The notes under the pieces were generated by a model. The model did no database searches, was not told the origin of the DNA, and saw nothing but the letters and a program-made list of their open reading frames with translations. Positions 52,445 to 61,754 of a stretch of 64,000 bases of DNA are shown here, piece by piece. The position numbers were made by a program, and so were the translations under genes. Position 1 is the stretch's first letter; each line of letters begins with the position of its first letter. Source of the stretch: CAWDMW01 sp963803575 (GTDB lineage: Bacteria; Pseudomonadota; Alphaproteobacteria; Rickettsiales; UBA998); the NCBI GenBank assembly GCA_963803575.1, contig CAWDMW010000002.1:372001-436000 (forward strand), written 5' to 3'.

Positions 52445-53176
52445 ATGAAGCTGTCCAACAAACATGATTTAGAACAAATTGAGCAAGATGAGATCAACGA
52501 ATACCAGTCCCCCGTAAATGATGGTGACAACTTTCGACCTGATTGGTCAAAACCGTTCCTTGCCCCATATTTATCAGAAGCATGGGATAAGCTGGAGTCG
52601 TATGGGGTGACAGTCGATGGCTCAGGATACCTGTCTGTGACAGAGGCTGCTGGAAACATTCTCATCGCTGAAGCCGTTAATCTGGCAGCTAAAGAACTTA
52701 ATCCAGAATTTTATGAACTGAAAGCGCACGTTTTTGTAGAGGCGGCTGAATCAGGCAAGGAGTATGGCGTTTCAGTGTATTTTAACGATCAGGATGGCAC
52801 GTGGAGTCTGTATCATAAAGATGTTGGTGTCGTCTCTTTCCATGACCCGAACAATAACATTACTCGCCTTATTAAGGAAGCTGATCTATATTTCTCGAAA
52901 CCCTATGGATGGTCTGGTTTATATCGGCAAGATCAGGCATTTGAGTTGTTAAATGATGCAGAATTATTGCAAAAAGTATCACAAGATACTAGCCCCGAAT
53001 TTGTGATTAAGCATCACATTCATGATCTGAATATTCAAGAGTCGCATAATTATCCTATGCCAACAGAGGAGATGTTTCCTAAAAACGAGCCGCTCCCTTA
53101 TACAAAGATGGATGAGCCAGCCATGGTTAATTACGGTGGCGCACTGTCTGAGCAAGAGCTTGGCATGAAACGTTGA
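52445..53176 (+). CDS. hypothetical protein
   Basis: A 243-residue acidic protein with no signal peptide or membrane segment. It has a helical centre (SVTEAAGNILIAEAVNLAAKEL), a strand-rich part (YGVSVYFNDQDGTWSLYHKD) and a Pro/Glu-rich end. No family recognised. A 28-codon open frame at 52336-52422 just upstream is not counted as a gene. Single-gene unit; converges with the gene at 53199. Confidence 0.6.
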   Translation: MKLSNKHDLEQIEQDEINEYQSPVNDGDNFRPDWSKPFLAPYLSEAWDKLESYGVTVDGSGYLSVTEAAGNILIAEAVNLAAKELNPEFYELKAHVFVEAAESGKEYGVSVYFNDQDGTWSLYHKDVGVVSFHDPNNNITRLIKEADLYFSKPYGWSGLYRQDQAFELLNDAELLQKVSQDTSPEFVIKHHIHDLNIQESHNYPMPTEEMFPKNEPLPYTKMDEPAMVNYGGALSEQELGMKR

Positions 53177-53198
53177 TAGTAACGTGCTGATGATGCTA

Positions 53199-53870
53199 TC
53201 AGTAACTAAACGCAGGTTGTTTGGCGGCTAGGTTATCGGCCTTGACATTGGGTGTGCTGAGAGGCGTTTTGGTGGTGTCGTTCTCTGCCTGAGTGACGGA
53301 GACACCTTGCCCCATATTGGCGTCCAGCACCTGCTTCACGATGGCGAGGATACTGTCAAAATGATCGGTGATATGCTGCTGGGTGTTTTCTGATGGGTTA
53401 GGCTCGTTGCCTTTCACAACATCCATAACAGCAGATGTTTCCTGTTTGTCGAAGGGAAGTGCTTCTTCTATAGCCTGAAATAACTGCTTAAATTGTTGCG
53501 GTGCGGTGAGGGTGATGAGTTCGCCAATCTGTTCAAGCTGGGATGCCTCTGGCGAAGTGCCTGACGGTGCGTCTGTTTTGAGTAGGTGCGCAGGGATGAT
53601 GCCCGCATGTTGCTCATCGCGAATTTTATAGAAATCTTCTTCTACTGGCACCAGATGCCACGGAATGAGATGGCTAAGCGGGCCAGTGGGGTAAATAATG
53701 CTACCACTGGGCAAACGTAAAGGACGTTCTAAGCCGCCAGTGCTAATAGCATTGTCGAACAGCATGGCTCCTCCTTCCGTTAATGTGTAAGCACCAATCT
53801 TGTTCTCCGGATCAACGTAGCCACGTGTGCCAGCTAAAGGATGGGGAGTATCAGAAGGTTTATCGCTCAT
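53199..53870 (-). CDS. hypothetical acidic protein
   Basis: A 223-residue protein if started at the ATG at 53870 (MSDKPSDTPHPLAGTRGYVD), which fits better than an ATG at 53918. It is acidic and soluble, with helix-rich central segments (QFKQLFQAIEEALPFDKQET; ITDHFDSILAIVKQVLDANM) and low-complexity, probably disordered ends. No family recognised. It lies 61 bp after the TRAP permease genes in the same direction. Confidence 0.6.
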   Translation of the reverse strand: MSDKPSDTPHPLAGTRGYVDPENKIGAYTLTEGGAMLFDNAISTGGLERPLRLPSGSIIYPTGPLSHLIPWHLVPVEEDFYKIRDEQHAGIIPAHLLKTDAPSGTSPEASQLEQIGELITLTAPQQFKQLFQAIEEALPFDKQETSAVMDVVKGNEPNPSENTQQHITDHFDSILAIVKQVLDANMGQGVSVTQAENDTTKTPLSTPNVKADNLAAKQPAFSY

Positions 53871-53931
53871 GCTTATTAATGTACTAATATCTTGTATATT
53901 ACACAAGATATGGAGCATGATAGTGTATCAG

Positions 53932-55371
53932 CTAAAAGTTAATTTCCCAGCTTTCGGCATTGTCATTAAAATGGTTGCGTAATGTCGTAGCTGCGTTCAC
54001 GGGTAATTGGAAATCACTGCCATAAATGTGGCGGGGCAACCATGTGGCGAGGGCTGGTAGTGCGGACAGTGCGCCAAGCATTAGCAGTTGCATGACAATA
54101 AACGGGAGTACACCGCGATAGATGTCACTGGTCTGGATGGAATCAGGGGCGACACCACGCAGGTAAAACAGCGAAAAACCAAATGGGGGCGTGAGGAAAG
54201 AGGTTTGCAGGTTAATAGCCATCATGATGGCCAGCCATACGGGATCTGCTCCAAGGCTAAGCAGGATGGGTGCAACGATAGGCACTACCACGTAAATGAT
54301 TTGGATGAAGTCCAGAAAGAAGCCCAGACAAAACATGATAAGCATGGTCACGAGCATTGCACCGGGTAGCCCTCCGGGTAAGGTGGTCAGCATTTCCTGC
54401 ACCAGTACGTCCCCCTGATAGCCACGAAAAACCAGTGTGAAGATGGTTGCGCCGATGAGAATCATGAATACCATACAGCTCATTTGCAAGGTGCCGTCCA
54501 CAACGCATTTGAGGCAGTTAATGGTTAAGGTACGGCGGCAGGCGGCCAGTATGAGTGCGCCTAATGCCCCAATGGCAGCGGATTCAGTGGCTGTTGCGAT
54601 GCCGGCCAGAATGGAGCCTAGCACCAGTGCGATTAATGCAAAAGGAGGCACCAGCGTCACCATGATACGCTGCACTGTCAGCGCGCTTGCTTGATGGATG
54701 GGCGGCACTTTATTGGGGTGGCGTAGGCCGTACAGATATTGCCAGCAAATATAGGCTAAAATGAGCAGCCCGCCGGGAATCAGTGCCGCGACAAACATAT
54801 CCGCAATGCTCACAGGGACGGGTGAGGCGACGCCTGCATTCAGTTGCGTGATTTGCCATGCGCTGGAGATTTGATCGGCTAACAGAATCAGCACGATAGA
54901 GGGCGGAATGATTTGCCCAAGTGTGCCGGATGCACAGATGGTGCCGGTGGCGAGTTTTGGACAATAGCCGTGCTTCATCATCACGGGCAAAGAGATCAGC
55001 CCCATAGTGACGACTGTCGCACCGACAATGCCAGTGGAAGCTGCCAGCATCCCGCCCACCAGCAACACCGAGACGCTCAGTCCTGCTTTGCGCTGGCCAA
55101 ACAGGCTGGCCATGGTGGTGAGGAGTTCTTCCGCGATGCGTGATTGTTCCAGCACAATGCCCATAAAGACGAAGAGTGGCACCGCAATCAGTATGTCGCT
55201 GGTCATGACGCCATAAATGTTGGCGGGCAGAGCGTGTAAGGTAGCAAGCGGGAAAATGTCAATTAGGTGTCCACCCATTGCAAATAACAGCGACACGCCG
55301 CCTAATGTGAATGCCACCGGATACCCGAGCAGCAATATGGCAAAGACCGTGATAACAAGGGCTAAAGGCAT
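53932..55371 (-). CDS. TRAP transporter large permease (DctM)
   Basis: Large membrane subunit of a tripartite ATP-independent periplasmic transporter, which imports dicarboxylates or related organic acids with the ion gradient. About 479 residues with at least twelve hydrophobic helices; family motifs include PVAFTLGGVSLLFA, FVFMGIVLEQSRIAEELL, GGMLAASTGIVGATVVTMG and SGTLGQIIPPSIVLILLADQ. I start at the ATG at 55371, next to the end of the DctQ gene. The substrate-binding DctP gene is not beside it. Confidence 0.93.
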   Translation of the reverse strand: MPLALVITVFAILLLGYPVAFTLGGVSLLFAMGGHLIDIFPLATLHALPANIYGVMTSDILIAVPLFVFMGIVLEQSRIAEELLTTMASLFGQRKAGLSVSVLLVGGMLAASTGIVGATVVTMGLISLPVMMKHGYCPKLATGTICASGTLGQIIPPSIVLILLADQISSAWQITQLNAGVASPVPVSIADMFVAALIPGGLLILAYICWQYLYGLRHPNKVPPIHQASALTVQRIMVTLVPPFALIALVLGSILAGIATATESAAIGALGALILAACRRTLTINCLKCVVDGTLQMSCMVFMILIGATIFTLVFRGYQGDVLVQEMLTTLPGGLPGAMLVTMLIMFCLGFFLDFIQIIYVVVPIVAPILLSLGADPVWLAIMMAINLQTSFLTPPFGFSLFYLRGVAPDSIQTSDIYRGVLPFIVMQLLMLGALSALPALATWLPRHIYGSDFQLPVNAATTLRNHFNDNAESWEINF

Positions 55372-55381
55372 CCATTCCACG

Positions 55382-55909
55382 TCAGGTATTTCCCTCACGT
55401 AACACACACACCGCCCGTATGGAAGCTGCACATCCTTGCACCATCAGCAACCCTGCACAGAGCCAGATGCAGCTTTTCAGCAGATACACGCCGGGCATTC
55501 CGTGATATTCTGCGGAGCCTTCCTTAATGCGCCATGCATCCATAATATAATCCGCAGAAAACCCTATTAGCGCGATGCAACAGGGAAAAAGCAGGCCTAT
55601 GGTGCCAACTAACGTCACCAAGGCCTGTGCTTTGGGTGAAAAGCGTTGGTAAAACACATCCACTCGCACGTGAGAATCTTCTTTGAGTGCATATCCGGCA
55701 CCAAGCAGAAACAGGGCAGCGTGCATGAAGCGTACCAGCTCCTGCTGCCATGGCTCCCCACTGGCAAACAGGTAGCGCATCGCTACGTTAGCACTCATCA
55801 CCAGCACCATCGCCAGTGCCAGCCAGCGCACACACTGCCCAATGCGCAGGGTGATGGTTTCGAGAACGTTAGCAAGCTGATGCATGAGGTTAAGAGATTG
55901 AGAGGACAT
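55382..55909 (-). CDS. TRAP transporter small permease (DctQ)
   Basis: Small four-helix membrane subunit of the TRAP transporter, partner of DctM. About 175 residues from the ATG at 55909 (MSSQSLNLMHQL); hydrophobic helices lie at about 25-45, 60-80, 95-120 and 140-160, and the family segment RYLFASGEPWQQELVRFMHAA is present. An upstream in-frame start at 55987 would extend across the miaB start on the other strand. Eleven bases before DctM. Confidence 0.9.
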   Translation of the reverse strand: MSSQSLNLMHQLANVLETITLRIGQCVRWLALAMVLVMSANVAMRYLFASGEPWQQELVRFMHAALFLLGAGYALKEDSHVRVDVFYQRFSPKAQALVTLVGTIGLLFPCCIALIGFSADYIMDAWRIKEGSAEYHGMPGVYLLKSCIWLCAGLLMVQGCAASIRAVCVLREGNT

Positions 55910-56014
55910 GCTATCATCTATCCTGACTTGCGCGTGGAAGTCAGCAAAAATCTGTGATACGCAAGTCGTGATGACAGGTTGATACATGGTGTGTATTTTG
56001 CTAAGACAGGCTTT

Positions 56015-57436
56015 ATGATACAGACTGCCACGCTTTCCCCTTCACCAGATACATCCGCTATACCTCTACCTGCCAGCAAGCCTGCTAGTAAGAAGGTGTT
56101 TATCAAAACCTATGGCTGTCAGATGAATGTGTATGATTCGCAGCGTATGGAAGATGTGTTGCGCCCGTTAGGGTATGCGACAACACAGACGCAGCAGGAA
56201 GCGGATATGGTGATTCTCAATACCTGCCACATACGCGAGAAAGCGGCTGAAAAGGTGTATTCGGATTTGGGGCGGCTTCATCGCATTAAGCGCACACGCC
56301 AGCAGGCGGGTGACGAGATGCTGATTGCCGTTGGTGGGTGCGTTGGGCAGGCGGAAGGTGCAGAGATTATTCGCCGTGCGCCATATGTGGATATTGTGAT
56401 GGGATCGCAAAGCTATCATGAATTGCCACGCATGATTGCGCAAGCCACAGCAAAGCAAGGTAATGCTCGCAATGGCGGGGTAGTGGATCTGGAATTTCCT
56501 GAAGTGCAGAAGTTTGACCTGTTGCCAAAGCCTGAGAGTGTGACGGGTGCAAGTGCGTTTGTGTCCGTGCAGGAAGGATGTGACAAGTTTTGCACCTTTT
56601 GCGTGGTACCTTACACGCGCGGCGCGGAATATTCCCGCCCGGTGCAGGTGGTGCTGGATGAAGTGCGTAGCTTGGTGGAAGAGAAAGGCATCATGGAGGT
56701 GACGCTGCTTGGCCAAAACGTGAATGCGTATCACGGGCAGGCAAGCCATGGCGGCAGTGCGTCACTGGCGGAATTAATGGTGGAGATGGCGCAGATTAAT
56801 GGGCTGGAGCGTATCCGGTATGTGACCTCGCACCCAAAAGATATGCGTGATGATCTGATTGAGGCGCATGGGGATGTGGAAAAAGTAATGCCGTATTTGC
56901 ATCTACCCGTACAGGCAGGATCAGATCGGATACTGAAAGTCATGAATCGCCAGCACACCGCCGCGCAATATCTGGATATTCTGGAACGTCTGCGCGCCAA
57001 ACGGCCAGATATTGCGTTTTCCGGTGACTTTATTGTTGGGTTTCCAGGGGAATCGGATGAAGATTTTGAGGCAACCATGCGGCTGGTGGAAACGGTGGGT
57101 TACGCGGCGGCCTATTCTTTCAAATATTCGCAGCGTCCGGGTACACCAGCGGCCACGCAGGACGGACAGGTGGACGAATCAGTGAAAGCGGAAAGGCTGG
57201 CAGCGTTACAAGCATTGCTGAATCGTCAGCAACGCGAATTTAATGCGTCGTGTGTTGGGCGCAATTTCAAAGTATTGCTGGAGCGTCCGGGTAAACATGC
57301 AGGACAAATGATTGGTCGCAGCCCGTGGATGCAGTCCGTGCATGTCAGTGACGCCGCGCATCTGCAAGGGCAGTTGGTGGGTGTACAGATTATAGATGGT
57401 GGTGCTAATAGCTTGCAGGGTGTGTTAGTGTCTTAA
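56015..57436 (+). CDS. miaB: tRNA-2-methylthio-N6-dimethylallyladenosine synthase
   Basis: Radical SAM enzyme that adds a methylthio group to i6A37 of tRNAs. About 473 residues. The N-terminal UPF0004 domain has KTYGCQMNVYDS with the auxiliary-cluster Cys, NTCHIREKA and GGCVGQAEG; the radical SAM motif is CDKFCTFC; a C-terminal TRAM region follows. I start at the ATG at 56015; an ATG at 55979 is in frame but overlaps the DctQ region. In many alphaproteobacteria it is followed by phoH and ybeY; here not. Confidence 0.96.
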   Translation: MIQTATLSPSPDTSAIPLPASKPASKKVFIKTYGCQMNVYDSQRMEDVLRPLGYATTQTQQEADMVILNTCHIREKAAEKVYSDLGRLHRIKRTRQQAGDEMLIAVGGCVGQAEGAEIIRRAPYVDIVMGSQSYHELPRMIAQATAKQGNARNGGVVDLEFPEVQKFDLLPKPESVTGASAFVSVQEGCDKFCTFCVVPYTRGAEYSRPVQVVLDEVRSLVEEKGIMEVTLLGQNVNAYHGQASHGGSASLAELMVEMAQINGLERIRYVTSHPKDMRDDLIEAHGDVEKVMPYLHLPVQAGSDRILKVMNRQHTAAQYLDILERLRAKRPDIAFSGDFIVGFPGESDEDFEATMRLVETVGYAAAYSFKYSQRPGTPAATQDGQVDESVKAERLAALQALLNRQQREFNASCVGRNFKVLLERPGKHAGQMIGRSPWMQSVHVSDAAHLQGQLVGVQIIDGGANSLQGVLVS

Positions 57437-57492
57437 GTTAGTGCGCATTAAATTGTTGCAAATTGCTTTTGCGATCCAAAAGACAGGTTCAG

Positions 57493-57522
57493 AAAAAATA
57501 AAGCCCCATAAAACAAGGGCTT
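57493..57522 (-). terminator. Rho-independent terminator of the fragment at 57533
   Basis: AAGCCC (57502-57507) pairs with GGGCTT (57517-57522); on the minus strand followed by a T-rich run (complement of AAAAAATAA). Confidence 0.75.
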
Positions 57523-57532
57523 CTGGCAAAAT

Positions 57533-57735
57533 TTACATTTTTACTTCAAACACCTCCATAACAAACTGGCATATATCATATGCCTGAACGACAACATTCT
57601 TTGGAAACAGAATGTTGGAAGTTGCCGCAACAGTCAGACCGTTTTCTTTTAGAGCATCATACAGAAGTTTCACCTGTTTCCACTCTAAGTCAACTGCTCT
57701 TGCAGATGGGTTCTGCTTGAACTGATCCGTACTCT
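57533..57735 (-). pseudogene. 5'-truncated paralogue of the 51876 protein
   Basis: On the minus strand an open frame of about 65 codons (FKQNPSARAVDLEWKQVK onward, ending FVMEVFEVKM) is homologous to the second half of the 99-residue protein at 51876. An in-frame TAG lies shortly upstream and no start codon with a ribosome binding site is seen between, so the N-terminal half is lost. A terminator still follows its stop. The rest of the 385-bp gap between miaB and comEC shows nothing else. Confidence 0.65.
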
Positions 57736-57821
57736 TTTTCTATTTTGTTGCAGAGCTAATTATCTAATTATTGTGAATGTTATTAGGTCAATGCTTGTTG
57801 TACATTTGGCCTTAGGCAGGT

Positions 57822-60014
57822 TCACTTATTTAATGCACAACGCTGCCAAGGATGCTGGCAGGCGAACCATGTTTGCGGCGCACTATCATCACGTAACCAT
57901 AATGCAGTGCTGCCCTGCTTCTCTAATACCGAGCGATCCAGCCGGTAGGCATTCGGTGCGATGCAATACCAGCGGTCAGAGTAAAAGGTGCTGATGAGGA
58001 TATCTGTATCTTTGCGGCATAAATATCCGGCAGCTTTATAGTCAAACCGCATTCTGATATGTTGGCCATGCAAGGTTCCGTCACAGCCATCTTTCCCACA
58101 TATCCAGTCCGTTGCTATGTCGCGTTGTTGTGCCTGCGCGAGTGTATGAAATGACTGGTTGGTATAATCCTGCCATTGTTTCATATGGAAGTTGCTTGCA
58201 CCTCCTTTAAACATGACCCAGTCAGACGGTGTAGCTTTCAGTGCTATTGCAGTGCGGTCTTCTGAAATAAGTATATCAGGCAGTTGGTGTAGTGCAGCAG
58301 TGGATAATGCCGCAGCAATGAGGCATACCGCAATCCCAGCCTGACGCCACGAGTGTGATGTGACCAGCCATAGCAAGCAAAGCATAACCACGCATACGGC
58401 GATGCCTGAGAGATGTGCTGTGTGCCATGAAGCGTAAGGGAGGTTGGCCACGAAGTGCGCTATGGCTATGATGGCTTGCAGTGCGGTATCCGCCATCCAT
58501 AATGGCCACATCTCCAGCCCTAATGGCAAGGTGAGCATTCCCAGCAGCAACGCAGGCATCACAATCAGGCTGAGCAGTGGGAGTGCCAGCATATTGGCCA
58601 GTACGCTGTACGGAGCGAATGCATTGAAATGGTAGAGTGTCAACGAGGCTGTAGCTATGCTGGCAATGAGCGAGCTGCCAGCGATGCTCCCGACATACCG
58701 TATGCTGCGCTGCCAAAAGGGGCGATAGGTTTCTTTGCGCGTGTGATTGGCGATACGGCGATACATGAGAATTAAGGCGGTAACGGCTGCAAAGGAAAGC
58801 TGAAAGCCTGCATCCATAACATGAAAGGGAGAAATAAGGAGCAACAGTGTAGCGGCCAGGGCAAGCGAGCGTATGGTGTCTGCTTCACGGTGGCAGATGA
58901 TGGCACCAAGCACCAGCCCGATCATGGTGTAAGCACGAATGGCAGAAATAGGAAAGTCCGCCAGTGCCAGATAGATCGCTCCACTAAACAAGCCTGCCCA
59001 CGCGGCATATTGTTTGATAGGGAGTTTCAGCGCAATCATGGGGATGGAGGCTAAAGCGTAGCGCAAGGTAAAGAACACCATGCCGCACAAAATAGCCATA
59101 TGCATCCCTGAAATAGCGAGCATATGCGCCAGCCCTGATGCCGTCATGGCTGCACGTGTGTCTGTATCAATGGCACTTTTATCTGCCGTCACTAACGCGA
59201 TAGCGACACCTGAAGATGGAGCGCGCATATACTGCATAAGCTGCTCGCTGATACGCTGGCGCACGTGGGCGAAGATGTGTCGCCAGCGGGGGATGTTCTG
59301 TGCCGTATGAGTGATGGCGATGCTGCCTGTGCTGTATCCTACCCCGTCAATGCCGCGCATACCAAAATAGGCATTAAAGTCAAACCCTCCCGGAAATGCC
59401 GGACGCGATGGAGGAAAGATGGTTGCTTTCATGGACAAGGTGTCGCCTGTGCGAAATACTACATTCTGCGTGCGAACCGATAGCCGCAGGCGCAGTGGCA
59501 CCTCAATGCCTTCAACACGTGCATTATCCAGCAACACTTTGTGCTTACCACTTTGTGCTGTACTGATATTGACAATCTCGCCAGTTAGCGAAACATAGCG
59601 ATGTGCTTTCACTAACGGGGGTGTGGTGTGATGTTGATGGTGCAGCAAGGCTAATGCCATACCGGACATCATGATGAATATGCCCTGACTTAGCCCACTG
59701 ATGGTGCAATGCTTGCGCATCCTGTAGCGTATCCAGGCTACCCCTATAAGTGCAGGTATTATACCCGAAAGTGTGATGGGAGTGTAATGCACCCGCATGA
59801 GTATGCCTGCACCAAGCAATAGTGGAAACAGCGTGATCCAGCGTGATAGAGGGAGGGGAAACAAAGCATGCACAACGCTAGTGGTTATACGCAGTAACGC
59901 GTTGAAAAGAAAGTGCCTGTGGCATGTGTGCTGCCGAGTATTTTTCCTGTTGCTAAGCTGCGTGGTGAACGTTACATATAGAAGGCTAGATAAACGGGAT
60001 ATGGTTGATACCAT
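57822..60014 (-). CDS. comEC: ComEC/Rec2 family competence protein
   Basis: Inner-membrane channel that passes single-stranded DNA in natural transformation. The 730-residue product has an N-terminal DUF4131 part with three helices, an OB-fold-like stretch (YVSLTGEIVNISTAQSGKH) and the competence domain with the family motifs GLAHMLAISGMHMAIL and ADFPISAIRAYTMIGLV. The C-terminal metallo-beta-lactamase domain found in Gram-positive ComEC is absent, as in many alphaproteobacteria; a cysteine-bearing tail (DWICGKDGCDGTLHG) follows the last helices. The start is uncertain, since the first 45 residues look poorly conserved. Confidence 0.9.
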   Translation of the reverse strand: MVSTISRLSSLLYVTFTTQLSNRKNTRQHTCHRHFLFNALLRITTSVVHALFPLPLSRWITLFPLLLGAGILMRVHYTPITLSGIIPALIGVAWIRYRMRKHCTISGLSQGIFIMMSGMALALLHHQHHTTPPLVKAHRYVSLTGEIVNISTAQSGKHKVLLDNARVEGIEVPLRLRLSVRTQNVVFRTGDTLSMKATIFPPSRPAFPGGFDFNAYFGMRGIDGVGYSTGSIAITHTAQNIPRWRHIFAHVRQRISEQLMQYMRAPSSGVAIALVTADKSAIDTDTRAAMTASGLAHMLAISGMHMAILCGMVFFTLRYALASIPMIALKLPIKQYAAWAGLFSGAIYLALADFPISAIRAYTMIGLVLGAIICHREADTIRSLALAATLLLLISPFHVMDAGFQLSFAAVTALILMYRRIANHTRKETYRPFWQRSIRYVGSIAGSSLIASIATASLTLYHFNAFAPYSVLANMLALPLLSLIVMPALLLGMLTLPLGLEMWPLWMADTALQAIIAIAHFVANLPYASWHTAHLSGIAVCVVMLCLLWLVTSHSWRQAGIAVCLIAAALSTAALHQLPDILISEDRTAIALKATPSDWVMFKGGASNFHMKQWQDYTNQSFHTLAQAQQRDIATDWICGKDGCDGTLHGQHIRMRFDYKAAGYLCRKDTDILISTFYSDRWYCIAPNAYRLDRSVLEKQGSTALWLRDDSAPQTWFACQHPWQRCALNK

Positions 60015-60028
60015 CCCATGGGAGGCTT

Positions 60029-61099
60029 ATGCAAATTATTGTTCTTGGCGCACACCGTTCCGGTACGTCATTGGTGACGCGGCTTATTAATATGATGGGT
60101 GCCTATTTCGCGATGGGGGATACCTCTATTGGCGCAAATGTAGAGAACCCAAAAGGGTTTTGGGAACGCTCTGACGTGATTGAAGCGAATGATGATGTGC
60201 TGGAGCATTACGGGTGTGAATGGGATAAGCTGAAAGACTGGCCATTTCCTGAAACCATTGCGAAGAAAGATGCGACCGCATTGAAATCGACGTCTGAGAA
60301 AATTAAAAATATCGTGCTGGATCTGGATGCAAACCGCCCGTGGGTGCTGAAAGACCCCCGGCTTTGCCTGACGTACCCGCATTGGAAGCAACATCTGGAA
60401 GTGCCTGTGATGGTGTGCGTGTATCGCAACCCGCAGGAAATTGCGCGGTCACTGAAAACACGCAATGAGTTTTCTTTCTCCCATAGTATGGCATTATGGG
60501 AATATTATGCGACGGGTATTACTAACGTCATACGCAATACGCCTACCGTTTATGTATCTCATGCAGATTTGCTGGCCTCGCCGGTGGAGACGGTTCAAAA
60601 GCTGTTTGATGAGTTAAAGCCTTACGTGGCGCGCGGGCTGGAGATGCCAACCGAGCGTGAGATCACCTCCTTTATTGATCCGCGCCTCTACCGTTCCAAA
60701 GGTAGCGAGCGCGCCATGACAGACATGGTGACAGAATATCAGAAGCGGCTCATTGGGTATATTAGCGGCAAAGAGCAACCGCCTACACCTGCGCAAAAGC
60801 CAACAGAATTATCGACTGACCTGATTGCCTCACTGGCGCGGTTTCGCAGTTTGCAACAGAAAATGGAAGAACAAAACCAGCGCTTTTCCGATGCTTTGCA
60901 GCAAAATCACGAGCTGGAAGGCCGTCTGGATTCCATCCATTATGATAATGATAATGTGAAGCAGCATTATGAAGAGCTGATTCATAAAGAAAAGAGTGAA
61001 TTAGAGTTTTTGAAGAAATCGGCAAGCTGGAGAATCGGGCATGGGATCGTTAAATTCTTGCGTACTATCAGCTTTCAGCAAGATAAGCAGGCTTTATGA
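60029..61099 (+). CDS. sulfotransferase family protein with C-terminal coiled coil
   Basis: A 356-residue protein with a PAPS-binding 5' loop GAHRSGTS at 7-14 and the 3' region VMVCVYRNPQEIARSLKTR near 130-148, as in bacterial sulfotransferases that modify lipids or saccharides. The last 90 residues are a charged coiled coil (RFRSLQQKMEEQNQRF; NDNVKQHYEELIHKEK) ending in SASWRIGHGIVKFLR, an ending seen in many envelope glycosyltransferases. That suggests it works with them on cell-surface polysaccharide. I start at the ATG at 60029, preceded by GGGAGGCTT. The stop overlaps a tiny lipoprotein ORF. Confidence 0.85.
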   Translation: MQIIVLGAHRSGTSLVTRLINMMGAYFAMGDTSIGANVENPKGFWERSDVIEANDDVLEHYGCEWDKLKDWPFPETIAKKDATALKSTSEKIKNIVLDLDANRPWVLKDPRLCLTYPHWKQHLEVPVMVCVYRNPQEIARSLKTRNEFSFSHSMALWEYYATGITNVIRNTPTVYVSHADLLASPVETVQKLFDELKPYVARGLEMPTEREITSFIDPRLYRSKGSERAMTDMVTEYQKRLIGYISGKEQPPTPAQKPTELSTDLIASLARFRSLQQKMEEQNQRFSDALQQNHELEGRLDSIHYDNDNVKQHYEELIHKEKSELEFLKKSASWRIGHGIVKFLRTISFQQDKQAL

Positions 61100-61176
61100 T
61101 GATGAAATATCTAACACTTATGTGCATGGCAACGTTACTGACTGCCTGTGATGTACCGTTTGTGCCATTGATTTAG
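61099..61176 (+). CDS. 25-residue mini-lipoprotein
   Basis: A 25-codon frame that starts on the last base of the sulfotransferase gene (TGATG overlap) and encodes MMKYLTLMCMATLLTAC followed by only DVPFVPLI. It has a good lipobox (LTAC), so the mature product would be a nine-residue lipopeptide, comparable in size to entericidins and lysis-type peptides. Overlap coupling supports translation; conservation must decide. Confidence 0.45.
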   Translation: MMKYLTLMCMATLLTACDVPFVPLI

Positions 61177-61356
61177 GTCTGTTAAGGGGCGATCATATTA
61201 TGCATATAGATATGTTTCGTGGCTCCTATTGGTAGGGTGTATTCTTTACGGTCTTTACCCTGCTCTACGTCCCGGAATTTAGCTGCTGGGTAAAGGCTAC
61301 TATCCTGTCAGATATTGAGGATGAAACAGTTTTCAGTAATATGTATATCGTCAGTT

Positions 61357-61420
61357 TATAGTGCTTTTTATTTTTATTTACGCATTCTATGCGTTTTTGA
61401 AAATAAAAATAAGCACTATA
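61357..61420. repeat. AT-rich palindrome 1
   Basis: TATAGTGCTTTTTATTTTTATTT is nearly complementary to the right arm AAAATAAAAATAAGCACTATA; the loop itself contains CGCAT and ATGCG arms. Confidence 0.85.
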
Positions 61421-61431
61421 ATCTTTTAATA

Positions 61432-61496
61432 TATAGCATTTTTTTCATTTTTTCATAGATCAGCAACGCTGATCAATAAAAAGTGAAAATGCTATA
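61432..61496. repeat. AT-rich palindrome 2
   Basis: TATAGCATTTT (from 61432) pairs with AAAATGCTATA (to 61496); the loop contains GATCAGC (61458-61464) and GCTGATC (61468-61474). Starts 11 bases after palindrome 1 and shares its TATAG ends. Confidence 0.85.
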
Positions 61497-61754
61497 ATCG
61501 TTTTTTTGCGATATGCATTGTGGTGCCGTCACTACTTATTTACCTGATAGAGCGTAGAATGCATCGCAAACCTATACGCTCTGAAATTGCCGTAGGTACA
61601 GATAATATCAAGCCAGATCGTCATGAAGACAGTTAAAGCTATCAGTGTTATTATGCTCTCTTATAACAGTACACCAGCAATAATGCTTGCGCTGCGGTGA
61701 CAATTCTTCTAAATTAATGGCCTGTTATTAATGAATATTGCAAGAGGGTGATCC

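Larger units (their letters stand above)
61177..61754. other. 578-bp intergenic region with several long hairpins
   Basis: No gene is supported here. It holds CTTTACCC/GGGTAAAG (61253-61260 and 61288-61295), a long AT-rich palindrome TATAGTGC...GCACTATA (61357-61420) with a nested CGCAT/ATGCG, a second one TATAGCATTTT...AAAATGCTATA (61432-61496) with an inner GATCAGC/GCTGATC, and AGAGCGTA/TACGCTCT near 61552-61583. The stretch lies between the mini-lipoprotein and the ExbB-type gene and may hold a structured RNA or a dispersed element. Confidence 0.7.
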
